Of a DNA stretch of 64,000 nt, positions 24,695 to 36,569 are shown piece after piece. This stretch comes from Floccularia luteovirens (Eukaryota; Basidiomycota; Agaricomycetes; Agaricales; Squamanitaceae). Each line of letters starts with the position of its first letter. Position 1 is the stretch's first letter. Both the position numbers and the translations under genes were made by a program. The notes beneath the pieces are model-generated. The model was given only the letters and a program-made list of their open reading frames with translations, ran no database searches and was not told where the DNA came from. Location of the stretch: contig VSJF01000004.1 of the NCBI GenBank assembly GCA_009739215.1, positions 992,001 to 1,056,000 on the forward strand. The letters run 5' to 3'.

Positions 24695-27589
24695 TCATAG
24701 GGGCCAACCCAATTTTTCACCGAAGTTCCAATGTACAGCCTTCACAGAGGTGTATTCCTCTAAAGCATAGCTGCCGAGCTCTCGACCTGACAAAGCATGT
24801 CAGAATGAAGCTAGTCAGCGAGCCTGGTAAACTTACCTATCCCTGATTGCTTTTTGCCACCAAATGGTACGTTGTTGTTAAGAATATTGTACTGATTGAT
24901 CCACACCTGTTAGATTATGCGAGTGAACGAAGATTCTTTCAGACTAATGTTCTCTCACGCACAGTTCCAGCCTCAAGAGCGGACGAAACACGGATGCATT
25001 GATTGGCATCACCTGATCAACGTGAGTTTTTAGGAATAGCAGATGCAACAATACAACTATCATGATCTCAAAAACGTGGACGCACTAGAATGAAGGCCGG
25101 CTCCCAGCCCGTAAGTGGTCTGATTAGCCAAGTTTATTGCTTCCTCCTCTGTCTCAAATCGTCCCACCGAGAGAACCGGACCAAAGATCTTGTGAAATTC
25201 ACCTTAGAAATTAGCAACCATTGATCACGGAATTTGAAAGTCATTACAACTGACCTCTTCCCTGACCTATATGTGACTTGAGTATTCCTATAAACTTGTG
25301 ATATTCCATGGAAACTTACGATTTTCATATCAGCTCGGATTTCTGTGAAGACTAGGTGGCGACGTTTTATATTGTTGTATCAAAGAAGTACAACTGAACG
25401 TACTTGTTGGGTCAACGTAATAACCTTTTCCTGAACGTTTTACACCTCCGAGGATAGTGTTAGCGCCCTCTTTTTTTCCTGCCTCAATATAGTCCCAAAT
25501 GCGATCATATTGGCTTTTAGAAATCTATAATGATCATAGAAAGAACGAGGAATTAATGGAGTCATCGTACAAAGAAACATTTATGCCACTTACCACGGGT
25601 CCTCCCCCGCTCTTTTCATCAAACCCATATCCGATTACCTGTTCCTTAACTTTGGACACAAGCAATGCGACAAACTTATCATAGATTGATTCCTGAACGT
25701 ACACGCGCGATCCGGCCGTACAATCTTGCCCGGAATTATAGCAAATCCCGAGGGCGGCCCAGTTTGCGGCTATAAGTACAACGAGGTTAGAATCTTTTGG
25801 CAACTTCTCATTAAATATATGCAAATGAATCTCCCTCTCTTCTATAGAAAGATGTGAAAGAGCGCTGCCACATGTAAGATAGACGATAGACGTCTGAAAT
25901 GAAATACAGGTGTGCGCCAAAATTTTGCAAGGTTGTAGACTTTCCCAACTAATATCATTGTTGTGATCAATGGAAATGCTGTCACAGCCAAGATGTTTGA
26001 CTGTACAGATTTGGTTTTAATAGATCGAAAGCATGGCCATTTACGTTGGCACAACCCATTTTTTCCTTTTTGTAACGCTCCCTGGCGTTTCGGCATAAGA
26101 TATCCCCTCGAATGCCGCCACAAAAAGAAAGGAAAGAAAGGGATCAGTTTGCACTGATACCTACGAAAGTCATTTCATAGAAAGAAAAAAGAGAGTCAAG
26201 AAAGTTAGATGTTCGACAAATAAAGTAACGATGACAATGAGGGTTGCATTATGACAAACCTTGATCCAGGTCAGCAGATTCGAACACTAGATGGGGTGAC
26301 TTTCCCCCAAGCTCTAAAGACACCTATTAGGAATAACATGATGTCATGTGCAAATAATTATACAGTCGGCGCCCCACCTTTTTGAGGTTACTTTTTGCGG
26401 CGGCTTCCATGATTTTACGACCTGTAATTGTGGATCCTGTAAAAGCGATCTTATCGACATCAGTGTGGGCCGAAAGTGCGGCCCCTCCGACAGCACCCAG
26501 GGAAGGTACCGTATTGACGACACCAGGAGGAAACCTGTCCGGCGTTTAATTGTTGAAACGAAGCGAGGCAGGGAAATTTCACACCCGGCTTCTTTGACCA
26601 ATACCGATAGTTTCTGCAAAAAGTCTATACTTGTTTTACGTGTAGGAGTTGCTTTTCACGCACCAATGCCGTCAAGGGTGTCAATTCCGAGGGTTTCATT
26701 ACAATGGTGCAGCCCACAGCTAAAGCAGGTGCCACCTTCCAAGCCCTGCAAGGGCTGAGATTATGGCATGTATAAACAGTGAAAAATACATACCACATAT
26801 TAATTGGATAGTTCCACGGTATACTATCGAAAATTAAAAGCGGATCATGGATATGTATGAATCACTCACATTTGTCCACAAACCCCGATTGGCTCGTGGC
26901 GGGTGAAAGCAAATTTGGTTTTATTGTCTACTTCAAGGGTCTATGATAGAAGACTTGTCAAGCACTATAGTGCTGTAATCGGAAGAGAACTTGCTTGGCC
27001 TGTTATTTTATCTGCCCAACCTGCATAATAACGAAGACACTGGATGCTATCTCCAATATCGAAGTCCCTGTACAAATATGGCAACGAATAACAAATCTAC
27101 AAGCAAAAACGCACCTAGCAATGCGAACTGGTTTTCCATTGTTGAGGGTTTCGAGTTCCGCAAGCTCCTGAGAGTCTCTTTCAATGAGGTCGGCCAGCTT
27201 GTTGAGAAGTCTCGAGCGTTCAAAACCCGTGACGTTTTTACCCCAGGTTGTTTTAAAAGCTTGTCGAGCTGCTGCAACGGCAACATCGATATCCTTTACA
27301 GAACCTGATATCAAGAGTAGGTGGTAAACAAGTTGTTACATTAGGAAGGGGACTTGGCGAATAGCGTTCATACCCGCGACGACGGAACATATTACATCCT
27401 CTGTTGCTGGATTTACACATCTTGATACAGAAAGATAAGATTCGAAATCATGCGAAAAGGGGGGTTTCCTTACTGGATCGTCTCCTTAGAATCAACAGAT
27501 GGCACAAATTCATTATTTATGAATAACCCAGTGGGCACAGTGATTTGTTGGTTGGAGATAGGGACATTGATAGTAACAGAGTGGGCCAT
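24695..27589 (-). CDS. NAD(P)-dependent aldehyde dehydrogenase
   Basis: The gene looks fragmented in six-frame view but splices into one complete ALDH. Order: [190 protein letters not shown] (catalytic Cys; the Glu is in LELGGK), [42 protein letters not shown], and the end [10 protein letters not shown]. It oxidises aldehydes to acids. One intron uses a GC donor (26941-26994) and one is 490 bases long (25770-26259); all others are short. No frame break was found. It is divergent from the cytochrome oxidase subunit gene. Confidence 0.88.
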
Positions 27590-27986
27590 TCTGAAGTGCG
27601 AGGAGTTAAAGGGGAGGGTAGAGGAACGATAGATATAGCTTGAGAGTGGTGATATGATTCTCCATGAGATCGTCATCACATGAGAAGCAATGTGTGGGTG
27701 TAGGTTATAGTATGGCTTAAGATAATCGGATAAGATTTCAAACTAGCTACCACCACATATATCAATGCGCATGGTTATCTCCACTGCTTCTACTTGACAT
27801 ATTGATAACGGAAACCATTGGTACACATGCAAGAGAAAGCGTTCGACCTTAAATACTTAAAACATAAACGGTACTCATGGCTACACGTGACATGACCTTG
27901 TCACACGCAATGTACACACAAGTCCGACGCATTCCGACTTTTACCAGCTCAAACTTTCAGCACTCAGTGAAAACAGAATCATCGTA
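27590..27986. promoter_or_regulatory. Divergent promoter, aldehyde dehydrogenase / COX VIIc-type gene
   Basis: These 397 bases lie between the two start codons. There is nothing coding. AT-rich blocks and CCAAT-like words occur, but none is decisive. Confidence 0.4.
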
Positions 27987-28339
27987 ATGCTTTCTCAACT
28001 CTCTCGCTGTGCAATTCGTCAACAGGCCTTGATTAATACTCGTTCCCTGCGAACATCTGCACCCCTTCACTCTGTACACGGTCACTATCACGTATGTTTC
28101 AACGTATCAACCAACCAACTATCCAACTATAATTTCTTATCTCGTCTCTAGCATCTACCATTTGCTTTCCCTGGAAATAAGAAAGGCTTGTTTGCAATTA
28201 AACTAGTCACCTATATGTCCGTCGGGTTCTCTATCCCTATCTGTGCTACCGTCTACCAGCTGTTAGTTTAATTTTTCATGTCAATTGATAGTACTAATTC
28301 GGAATGTTATATAGGAAAAAATCTGGAAATGCTGCATGA
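27987..28339 (+). CDS. Cytochrome c oxidase subunit VIIc-type (yeast Cox8 family)
   Basis: This tiny gene is too short for simple ORF scanning. Three exons give about 80 residues. A mitochondrial presequence (MLSQLSRCAIRQQALINTRS, then LRTSAPLHSVHGHYH) is followed by HLPFAFPGNKKGLFAIK, a single membrane helix (LVTYMSVGFSIPICATVYQL) and the tail KKSGNAA. The pattern LPF..NK...helix-QLKK is the family mark of subunit VIIc/Cox8. Introns are near 28090-28150 and 28262-28316. The product would sit in the inner mitochondrial membrane as a nuclear-encoded accessory subunit of complex IV. Its stop lies only 60 bases from the stop of the convergent Dicer gene. Confidence 0.82.
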
Positions 28340-28399
28340 ACAAGTAATATACAGTCAACATAGTTTTTGTTAGGCTTCTGCATAGAAATTGATACGGCA

Positions 28400-31300
28400 T
28401 CATTCCTTCATTGATGACAAACTGCGACAAGTACATGTCCGAGAGATAAACATAGGGTCTCCTTCCAATGCATCAATGGCAGACAGTGAAGCACGTCTAG
28501 CTGCGAGTGCTGCATTTTTACCTTCAGCACTGGCTAAGATGACCTCATGAACGACAACTATAATTCTGATCTAAGCGCGGATTTTAAGTGTACTGATATC
28601 AGAGGAAACTTACTACAACAATACGTCAGTGCTTCAGACTGTTCCCTTGTGATTTCGAATTGCTGGCACCCTTGTGCTTGGAATAATTCAAACAGAACTT
28701 TAGTAGGATGATGCGAAAGGGTCTTCAATGTGATATGCTTATCAAGAAAAGGCCTGGCAACATTATTGAAAAGTGCCTCTGCCCCAACCAGACCAAAGTT
28801 TTCGGAGATAGAGATAGCTCCAATGATAGACTCGACAACATCGGAGAGGGCCTGTCAGCTGGTAAGCGACTTGAGCAATCCATAATGATGAAATCTCTAG
28901 ACCTTTGGTGGTTCCAACTCAAGCCAGTACTGACCTGGAGGCCTCTCCTCATCTTCAGCAGCTCTATACTCGTTTGTTTGCCTGACCTTGAGTTCGTTCA
29001 CATATTCCCGGATCGCCAGAGAGAGGCCGTAGGACTCGAGAAGAATGTATTCGTGCAATCCTGACCATACACACAACGCAGCTAACGCCGAATTGGACAC
29101 CATGGCTCCCTGTCCAGAACAATTTCATTAATGGAAGAGCATATAGTGAGAGCTCTTACATGCCTTTAACAAGGTCAGAATCCCTGGAGATAACCCTTGG
29201 TCTTTTGCGAAAATATACTTTACCACCACTATATATCCAAATACACGTAAGTTTGGTAGGAGACCTATGTGATTCCTTTGAGAAACCTACAGAATTCAAG
29301 GATCGCATCCCCAATGAATTCTAACCGTTCATAGGAGGTCACATCAGAACCATAGACAGAGGTATGCGTCTGTAAGAGTAATTTCAACATCTATAACAAA
29401 AGGGGGAGCAAAGAACATACCATTGCCTGAGTAAGCAATTGAGGTTTAGAAAACTTGTAACCAATGATTTTCTCGATTGCTTCAATCGCACCCGGACGTA
29501 ATTTCGACGAGGCACTGGGGGGAGGCATAATGACTTCACAAGCAAAGTCCGACCAACGTTCGACACCAATTATCGGGATGGACAATGCCTTGGTGACTGT
29601 CAATGCCGTTTCATATCCACCAGACAAGTATGCGGCTCCGATGATCGATTCCGCAACATCAGCAATCTCCTAAAAGATTTTGGATTAAACGAGTACAATA
29701 GATTGAGAAATATGAAATCATGTTACTTTGTCACCAAGCCAATGCGTGCCCTCTTCCATCTCAGGGCGTAGTCGCTTCTTCAGTTTATTATGCGACCCAA
29801 TGGGCATAGTAGTTTCTGCCGACGAATTTGCGGGATCCAGGTTTTCCACATTGCTCTCCACGCCAGAATTCGAACCGGCTTTTTGCTGTATAAGTTGCGT
29901 TGAAGGGGAAATAAGGGTTGTCGTATGTTCCGCACCTCGACCCTTGAGCTCGAACTCATTACTATCTAGTCTACCGGTGTGAAAGTTGGGTGCTTTCCAA
30001 TTTCGTGCGGTTAATGGTTTAGACTGGATATATGCGGGTAGTCCAACGTAAATAGAGTTGGCAAGTAAGGATTTGTTGCTGACAAGATTTTGCCTTAGCA
30101 TATGCAGGGTTCCTTCTGTCTCTGCAGGATTTCTAACAAAAACATATATTGAACAAAGATATTTTAAGAATGTGTCACCTGGTCAAAGTAGTGAACAATC
30201 GGTCTCTTAGGATTAGGACGAAGGAGATTGACGAACCAAACAGCTCGAGCCGCTCGTAGTTAGATTCTGCACCTACAGAGGGGGAAGATATTGCCGTGTG
30301 TAAAAGGTCCTCGTTGATGAGATCATTGAAAAGTGCAGCGTTGAGCTCTTTCACTAAAAGTAATTCGTCGATCCGGTGCATGATTGAAGGGAGCATCAAC
30401 GCTGTTCGAAGTGTGCTGTGAGTATTGTTCATTAGCGCAATCTATGGATCCGCCAAAAATGGCTTGCCTTGCTGGTATTGGCAATTTGAGGCATAGCTCG
30501 GGAATTAGGTCTAGAAAAAGTTAGACATGCTCGGAATAGTCGTATATAATCGTACATTTGACAGATGCATTCTGTGGTACTTTATCAACACGTCTCGATG
30601 TTGGGTTCAGATGATTCACGAGCTGAGGGACTTGAGATACCTCAGCAATTGGCTGCGTTTCGTTCTTCAAACCCGCGAATGTTTTACTCTGTTTTCTGAC
30701 AAAATCAATCAGACTCGGGTAGTTGGCTTCTCGCTAACGACAATTTAGCTTTAGACTAGTACAAACTCTAAAAACTGACAATGCTGTCCGCAGGCTTGCT
30801 CAGGGGGTTCAGGTCCTTCCTTACTGCGACAACTTCATATCTTCGGGTGAATTCCACATGTCTATCCTGAATAACCGCGTCATAGAGGTTATGGACCGTT
30901 TGTTCTGGAGTCGCGTCAATTATCGGGAGGGCCCATTGATGAGCACCAATGGATACAGAATTCCAGCAAAGTGCATAAGAGAGTTCGCAGAGGCGCCAGG
31001 AGTCCTGGTCAGGTTTCCAACCCGGCATCACGGGAGCAAAGAAATAAAACATTTCAGCGAGGGAACAAGTTAGCGGTTTGTTTGCTATTGTCCGGCATAT
31101 TCTAACCGTATAAGAATAAAGATCCCGAATCTGCATTTGATTGAGATGGAGGGGCAAGCCCTTTTGGGTACGGAAAATGAAAGACATCCCGTTGGAAAAT
31201 AATTTTAAATCTTTCAGAGCGGGTAAATGTTGCCGAGTAAGTAAAAGAATGGGTGCGTGAGGTTTTTCTTCCCCAACGCCAAAATCAGTGAAGAAAATAG

Positions 31301-32959
31301 TTGGATAGACAGTTGTTGTAGGGTTTGTAGCAGAGTTTTTCCAGAAATCTGGTGTCTTTTGGTAGTAGCGGTTATTACCAGAAGATTTTGCTGGAGACAC
31401 TCCCACTGGTTGGATACTAGTTGGGTTGATACGAGAAAATGACCTTTTCTTCAATACCGGAAATAGTCGATGATCGAGGAGGCCTGCATTTGATAAGATC
31501 TGACAGGTAGCAAAACATGCCTGACGTCTTGCTTGTGATACAAATATCGTTTCAGGCCCAGTGAATCGTTCTGACATGATACCAGGTAGCAAAACGGTGC
31601 ATTGATGAGCATAGGATTTATTGATAGATGATCTGTCAGTTTTCTGAAACTCAAAGATTGTTTGATTATCATCGATTTTGATACCTTTAGACCTTAACTG
31701 TGAAGCAAAACGATATATCACCGTAGTAGCATTTTCTGGGTATATGCGACGACTAGTGGTGGGATCTTCAATGCAATCGACCGAGTCATCGAAGTTGTCG
31801 TCCTCTGGATAGTAGATATCTTGGACATCAGAGAGAAATGGTGGGAAAAGGCCGTGAGTCGGATTGCGAAGGCTTTCCGACCAACATAAAATCTCCTTGT
31901 TCGGGATTTGCTGTAAAATATCTCGATGGGTACCATTACCAGTCTGGACCATATGTATCAAAAGGCCGTCACGTCCTCGAGTGCGGGCATGGATATATGC
32001 ATGGGATATATCTCCTTGGAATAGATCGTATCTATACAAGAACCACTTAAGGCAAGGAAACGAAACAAAGAATATGGAATATACCGAATGACAATTAAAG
32101 CTGGTGGGACATCCAAATCTTCGTCTGATTTAGAAGAGATAAGTAAGTTATATGTGCCTAAAGCGAATTGGTGTAAGGTTTTTTCCTGGCATGATAAGTT
32201 GAAGTTAGCTGATTTGGAAGTTTCAAGAGATTAACCTGTTCTTCAGGATTGCTTCCATCGATGGTGCAAGGACGCAGGAGGCTCGAGCCGTTTTGTAACA
32301 TTCCCAACAATTCAGCTAAAATAGTCGCAACCGTTCTGCATTGAACTATTAATCAATTTCAGTTCATGACAATGAATGTTCATATTATACATACCATACA
32401 CGATGCCACTAAAGTCTTCACCGTAAGGCGCGCATGATTCAAGAATTTGTATTAACTTCACAAACTTTGGAGTGAAGTTCGGATTAGCTGAACTTGGATC
32501 GAAATCTGGTTTGGCGCAAGGCCAACTGCTGATAACTTGTAACATTTTGTATCGGATAGTGTCGGCGGAAGTGTCGTAACATAATGGGGGATCGAGCTTT
32601 TCAAAGTCTACCAACGTACGACGCCAAAATATATCCGCTGCATACGGACCCAATTCAACAAGAACGCGTCTTGAGATTCTGAATTGCTTGCGGAAGATCT
32701 TTTCTTCTGGGTCCAGGCGATGAAGTTGTTGAACCAGTCCTGTGTCAGTAGATTGTTGTTGTTTATTGTATAACACAACGACTTCGTTTGGCCAGTCAGA
32801 AGCAACGACCTCTGCATTTTTGTCGATGAACAAAGGGCCGCGACTAATTTCTCTTGCGTTGTGCATTGTCACTGAATGACTTGTGGTCTCATTTTGGGGT
32901 TTGTGATCAACGTAGTGGGCAGTTCTTTCTCGAGTTTTCCTCTTCACATCTTCTTCCAT
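28400..32959 (-). CDS. Dicer-like ribonuclease III lacking a recognisable DExD half
   Basis: Read from the right: linker after the DExD lobe (FRISRRVLVELGPYAADIFW), helicase C lobe (PKFVKLIQILESCAPYGEDF, ALGTYNLLISSKSDEDLDVP, HAYIHARTRGRDG), Dicer dimerisation domain (IYPENATTVIYRFASQL), PAZ-like region, and RNase IIIa (ERLELFG|DTFLKY, IADVAESIIGAAY). RNase IIIb follows (HTSVYGSDVTSYERLEFIGD, LSDVVESIIGA), then a C-terminal dsRNA-binding-like region (VLFELFQAQG, AALAARRASLSAIDAL) ending LSSMKE. Both RNase III acid clusters look intact after splicing. The first in-frame ATG is 32959; the frame is open to about 33050. Walker A and DECH motifs are absent. The product would cut dsRNA into small RNAs for RNA silencing. 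About nine introns are removed. Confidence 0.82.
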
Positions 32960-33695
32960 GATGAGCAAGTATGGCGTCGCTAAACCATGAACGTTCAACA
33001 GTAATGATAAGTTGATCAGGAGAATGGGTGCATAATGGATTAATACATTTCACATCGCAATATGTATGTCACGGTGTGCATACTTCACTACTTTGCTAAA
33101 TGGGGTAATTTTCTCAGAGCAGGCTTTTTTGGGTCATTATACTAGTAATGTTGGCCATGGAGGGGCTCTGATTCCAATAAACTGTGAACATTACTTATAA
33201 TATATAAGTGCCTATGTAGGTGCCTATCCGTTCACTTCTATTAGTTACTACCGAGGGGTTGGGTGCTAAAATGAATCACGATATCTATGTTAGGAATTCT
33301 GTCTCGTTGAAAATATTGGTACGGCTATACTTCCACTCCTTGTTTATTTTCCCTATACGGACACTCAAGGAATGGATAATAAACGTACCGATGTAGGTGT
33401 CAATATTGATTGTCGAAATACTAACAACTGTAGTGGGAGTATGCAAGTACATTAGCCGGATTGCCCCGGCCATTCGGCGTGGAATAACTTCCAGATCTAG
33501 ACACGTACTTGCATTCAGCTGTCTAACATTGATATTGGATTGGACATTCGTGTTCATCTATCAGCGCGTCAAACCTACGTACCCTCTCCAATGGAGCTTT
33601 TACCTTAACTGCATTCCTCCTAAATACATTTCATTCACTGCCAATTCCTAGGTGGTTCTTACACTCATTCGCTTGATAACGAGGACTTGCATAAC
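32960..33695. other. Divergent region upstream of Dicer
   Basis: About 735 bases lie between the first Dicer ATG and the start of the next plus-strand gene. Open frames at 33285-33557 (minus) and 33397-33651 (plus) show no helicase motif or other recognisable domain. This is where the missing DExD-coding exons of Dicer would be expected. Confidence 0.45.
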
Positions 33696-35286
33696 ATGGG
33701 TTCTTTCAACAATGCTCCCATCATCTTTTCGCTGGGGCAAACTTCTACATATGATCACGACGCATCTCAAATGCCGCAGCCACGTAAGCGTGTTGTGTCG
33801 GAGCCTTGTCTGCCTGAACGACTACCATCTTTAGGTCAGTTGCAATGCAAGTCATTTTACATTTATGGCTCATAAACACACAAGGCTTTCTGAAGCGTGA
33901 GGCTGAGAGATTTCCATTCATTGGTACCCAACAACATGACAGCCGTAGCCCTTCTCCTTCACAAGCGACAAGTGACGGAGATGAAGAGGATGCACAAGAA
34001 AATGATTCCTTATCTCAACAAACCAGCAGCCCTCCTACTTCACCTACTTCACCTCGGTCATTTAGATCAGTCGTCAAGTTACTTCTCGGAAATAAGCAAC
34101 CTACAACCCAGCTTTCATCAGGTTGGAGAGCTCCAGAGGTACAATTTTTCAGGTTCACTCTGCCATAAAGTTTTTCATTTGTTTTCCAGCCTTTTCAGAT
34201 ATTCAGAGCAATTGAAGACAAGGACATTATGTTCCTCATGGAAGTTCGAGATAAAGCATTCCATGTCCGTATATCCCCATACAAGATATCCTCTTCCCCT
34301 AATTCTTCTTTCGTAGCTTCTCCTCCAGAAATCAGGAAATGTTACTCCCCTTGTCCATGCCATGAGACTTGGCAACAAAGAAGTCGCGATCGTCTTACTC
34401 GGTGCTTTCTCCCGCTGGGTGAACCACCTCGAAGATGACGATATCAAAAAACCACAGACACAGGCATATCTGAAAGTATTGCGTGAGTGAATAAATTAAT
34501 CAAGGAGTGACTCATAGCTTAGTTCCTGAAGGCACGAACCTCAAGCTCGCAATTGACGAAGGATTAGCTAAATCACAAAGTGATTTAATCGCCTCTTTTA
34601 TGCAAACCCTTATCATGAGTGAAGGTGATAAATGGGTATGGGCTCAAGTGTCAACCATCTCTCTAGCTTTGAATGCTGGGCCAGAAGGAAAACCTGTGAA
34701 TCTAGCTAGATCTGTTGTCACAAAATTCGCTACAAAAAACCTGGGAAAAGCTGAACTTATCGCATCACTGGAAGATTAGTAAGTACTGTGCTTTGAATCA
34801 TTGTCAATACTCTGTATTTACTAAATCACTTTAGTGTTGCTAATGCTACAGCGTATGTCACCGAATCCTAAGCGATATTCGTTATTCTCAAACAGCGGTT
34901 CAGGGACCTTTTGGTCTTGAGTGCATGGGCAATTGTACTTGAAACAGTACAGGGCGAACAAATACCTGTGGGTGTACAAACTTGTTCTAGTTACTTTTCA
35001 TTGACTATTCGTACAGTCATATTACTTTGCACGAGATGACCGTATGTATAAAGCTTTTGTTAGCAGGCTCGATCAATACCAAACAGAGATTCAACGTACA
35101 TGTAACCGTAGGCTAAAGTGGCAGCTTCAGTATTTGAGAGACATACTTGATGGTCGCTCAATTACTTATCGTGTAAGCCTCTCACATTTGCAATACATGG
35201 TTCCACTTACCCTTGCATTGATCATCACCCTATAGAGAAAGCTAGAACTTTTGTCCATAGAATTGGATGGCACAGAGATACTATAA
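33696..35286 (+). CDS. Conserved unknown protein, possibly ankyrin-like
   Basis: Start MGSFNNAPIIFSLGQTSTYD, followed by a disordered Ser/Pro-rich acidic region (SPSPSQATSDGDEEDAQEND). The folded part includes FQIFRAIEDKDIMFLMEVRD, then LLLRKSGNVTPLVHAMRLGN and KEVAIVLLGAFSRWVNHLED, which read like ankyrin-type helix pairs. Later exons give KLAIDEGLAKSQSDLIASFM, then LARSVVTKFATKNLG and KLELLSIELDGTEIL. Six or more short introns are present. I do not recognise a named family. Helical repeats suggest a protein-binding role, which is inference. The 3' end is uncertain because a further coding-like frame lies at about 35350-35587. Confidence 0.6.
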
Positions 35287-35619
35287 CATCTCAGTCACAC
35301 TATGCACTTTCTGCTAACATCTTGAAAAACGGACTCATCACGAAAACTCAGCACAACAGCTGCGGCATTCTCTTGTCTGGAACTATTATCGTACCATGCT
35401 CGTAAAAAGGTGCCATCCCGGTTTAAGAATACACCCGGGTTTGTGGCGTATTATCGAGCATATAAAAATGATGGAGAACAGAGTGAATCATGCATTCACA
35501 GAAATCGCGCGTCTGGACAAGATTTTCACCCAGATGTGCGGTTTGTCCAACCTCACTGAAAGGACATATGTTCACACATTATATTAAATAAATGTAGTTC
35601 ATTAGAATGCGATGTATTT
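35287..35619. other. Convergent spacer with a coding-like orphan frame
   Basis: A plus-strand frame from about 35350 to 35587 reads AQQLRHSLVWNYYRTMLVKR and later IHPGLWRIIEHIKMMENRVN. It looks protein-like but has no in-frame link I can prove to the gene on its left. It could be a further exon, an alternative 3' end or a gene remnant. Confidence 0.4.
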
Positions 35620-36432
35620 CTATAACTTAATTTTCAAGCCCTTCCACCACACGAAACTCCCAGTTGTGATAAGACTCAATACAGCAGGTCCCAAGTCGAG
35701 TTGCACGATAGTTAAAGCCCAGATAGTTGCCAGGGGAGGACACTGAGTAACCCGTTAGATAAAGCAATAACCGGGAATACGAAAAGAAGAACTTGACGCA
35801 TATTGACCAACCAAGAACCACGGTTGATTAGGTATATCATTCGCGAACCAACTAAGATGGATATAATAAACAGAAAGAATTGCATTTTCCGGTAGTTTTT
35901 GTAGCGTGTAGCTAGTTGATCCCTGTTAATAATCATTAATATAATACCTTTAAAGTAACGTACTATAGAAGACAAAAAGTGACAGGACTATGTGAAGATA
36001 ACTTAGTATTGTCTTCAGCCTTGGAAGTAGTTGGCTAACGCACTGGGTACACCAGATAACATCTTATCTGTTAATTCCTTATATGAAATACGTTGGCCAT
36101 ATTGACGATGTATTAAACTTATATGTCTGTCAATTCGAGGTTATTTGTTGCAGCGAATGAAGCACTCACATTTCCATCATTAGAAGGAAAAATGAAAATG
36201 GGATAATCAATAACAATGCGTTGAAAATCTCTTCACCTAGAGGGAGGTGTTCATCAACATCATGTACTGAATGCCCTACGTTCGAGCCATCCTGGTTGTC
36301 CAAGGACTTCAAAATATTGGAATCACGTATGAGACGCCATTGCTCGTCTTCAGGTATTTCCACCAAAGGTTTCGTAGACTCTTTGTTGACTGAGGAGGAA
36401 CCTGAGTTATTACCTCCTTTCCGACGACCCAT
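35620..36432 (-). CDS. Small multi-pass membrane protein, DUF7719-like
   Basis: Start MGRRKGGNNSGSSSVNKEST. It has a polar N-terminus with an acidic patch, a first membrane helix (IFNALLLIIPFSFFLLMMEM), the loop LIHRQYGQRISYKELTDKML, a second helix (FFLFIISILVGSRMIYLINR) and the conserved-looking GSWLVNMRQ. A spliced last exon reads CPPLATIWALTIVQLDLGPA, then VLSLITTGSFVWWKGLKIKL. The RGSWL..MRQCPPLATIW and QLDLGPAVLSL stretches recall a fungal family of unknown function (DUF7719), from memory. Three to four short introns are present. It shares a 137-base divergent promoter with the Faf1-like gene. Confidence 0.65.
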
Positions 36433-36569
36433 GAGTTATTTTTCAAATGCTGAGAGTCAGGTGTGAATTATGACTTGACGTTTGATGACGAGGTTTGCGT
36501 CCGCAAATTGTTGACTGACTTCGACTTTTACGAAATGGAGTAATTGCACGTGATCTGCTGCAATATCCA
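36433..36569. promoter_or_regulatory. Divergent promoter, DUF7719-like / Faf1-like genes
   Basis: These 137 bases lie between two head-to-head start codons. CACGTGATC-type sequence near 36548-36556 resembles an E-box/bHLH site. There is nothing coding. Confidence 0.4.

Noticed and set aside
25800..26240. Miniature transposon inside the long aldehyde dehydrogenase intron
   Set aside because: CTCT/GAGAG-rich ends are weakly complementary, but there is no convincing terminal inverted repeat and no target-site duplication.
24695..27589. Aldehyde dehydrogenase as a pseudogene, because its pieces lie in many frames
   Set aside because: Every break coincides with plausible splice sites, and joining them gives an unbroken protein with all ALDH motifs. 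Only one junction is non-standard (GC-AG).
33285..33651. Upstream frames as the missing DExD part of Dicer
   Set aside because: Neither strand shows a Walker A, DECH or SAT motif, and the frames contain no helicase-like sequence.
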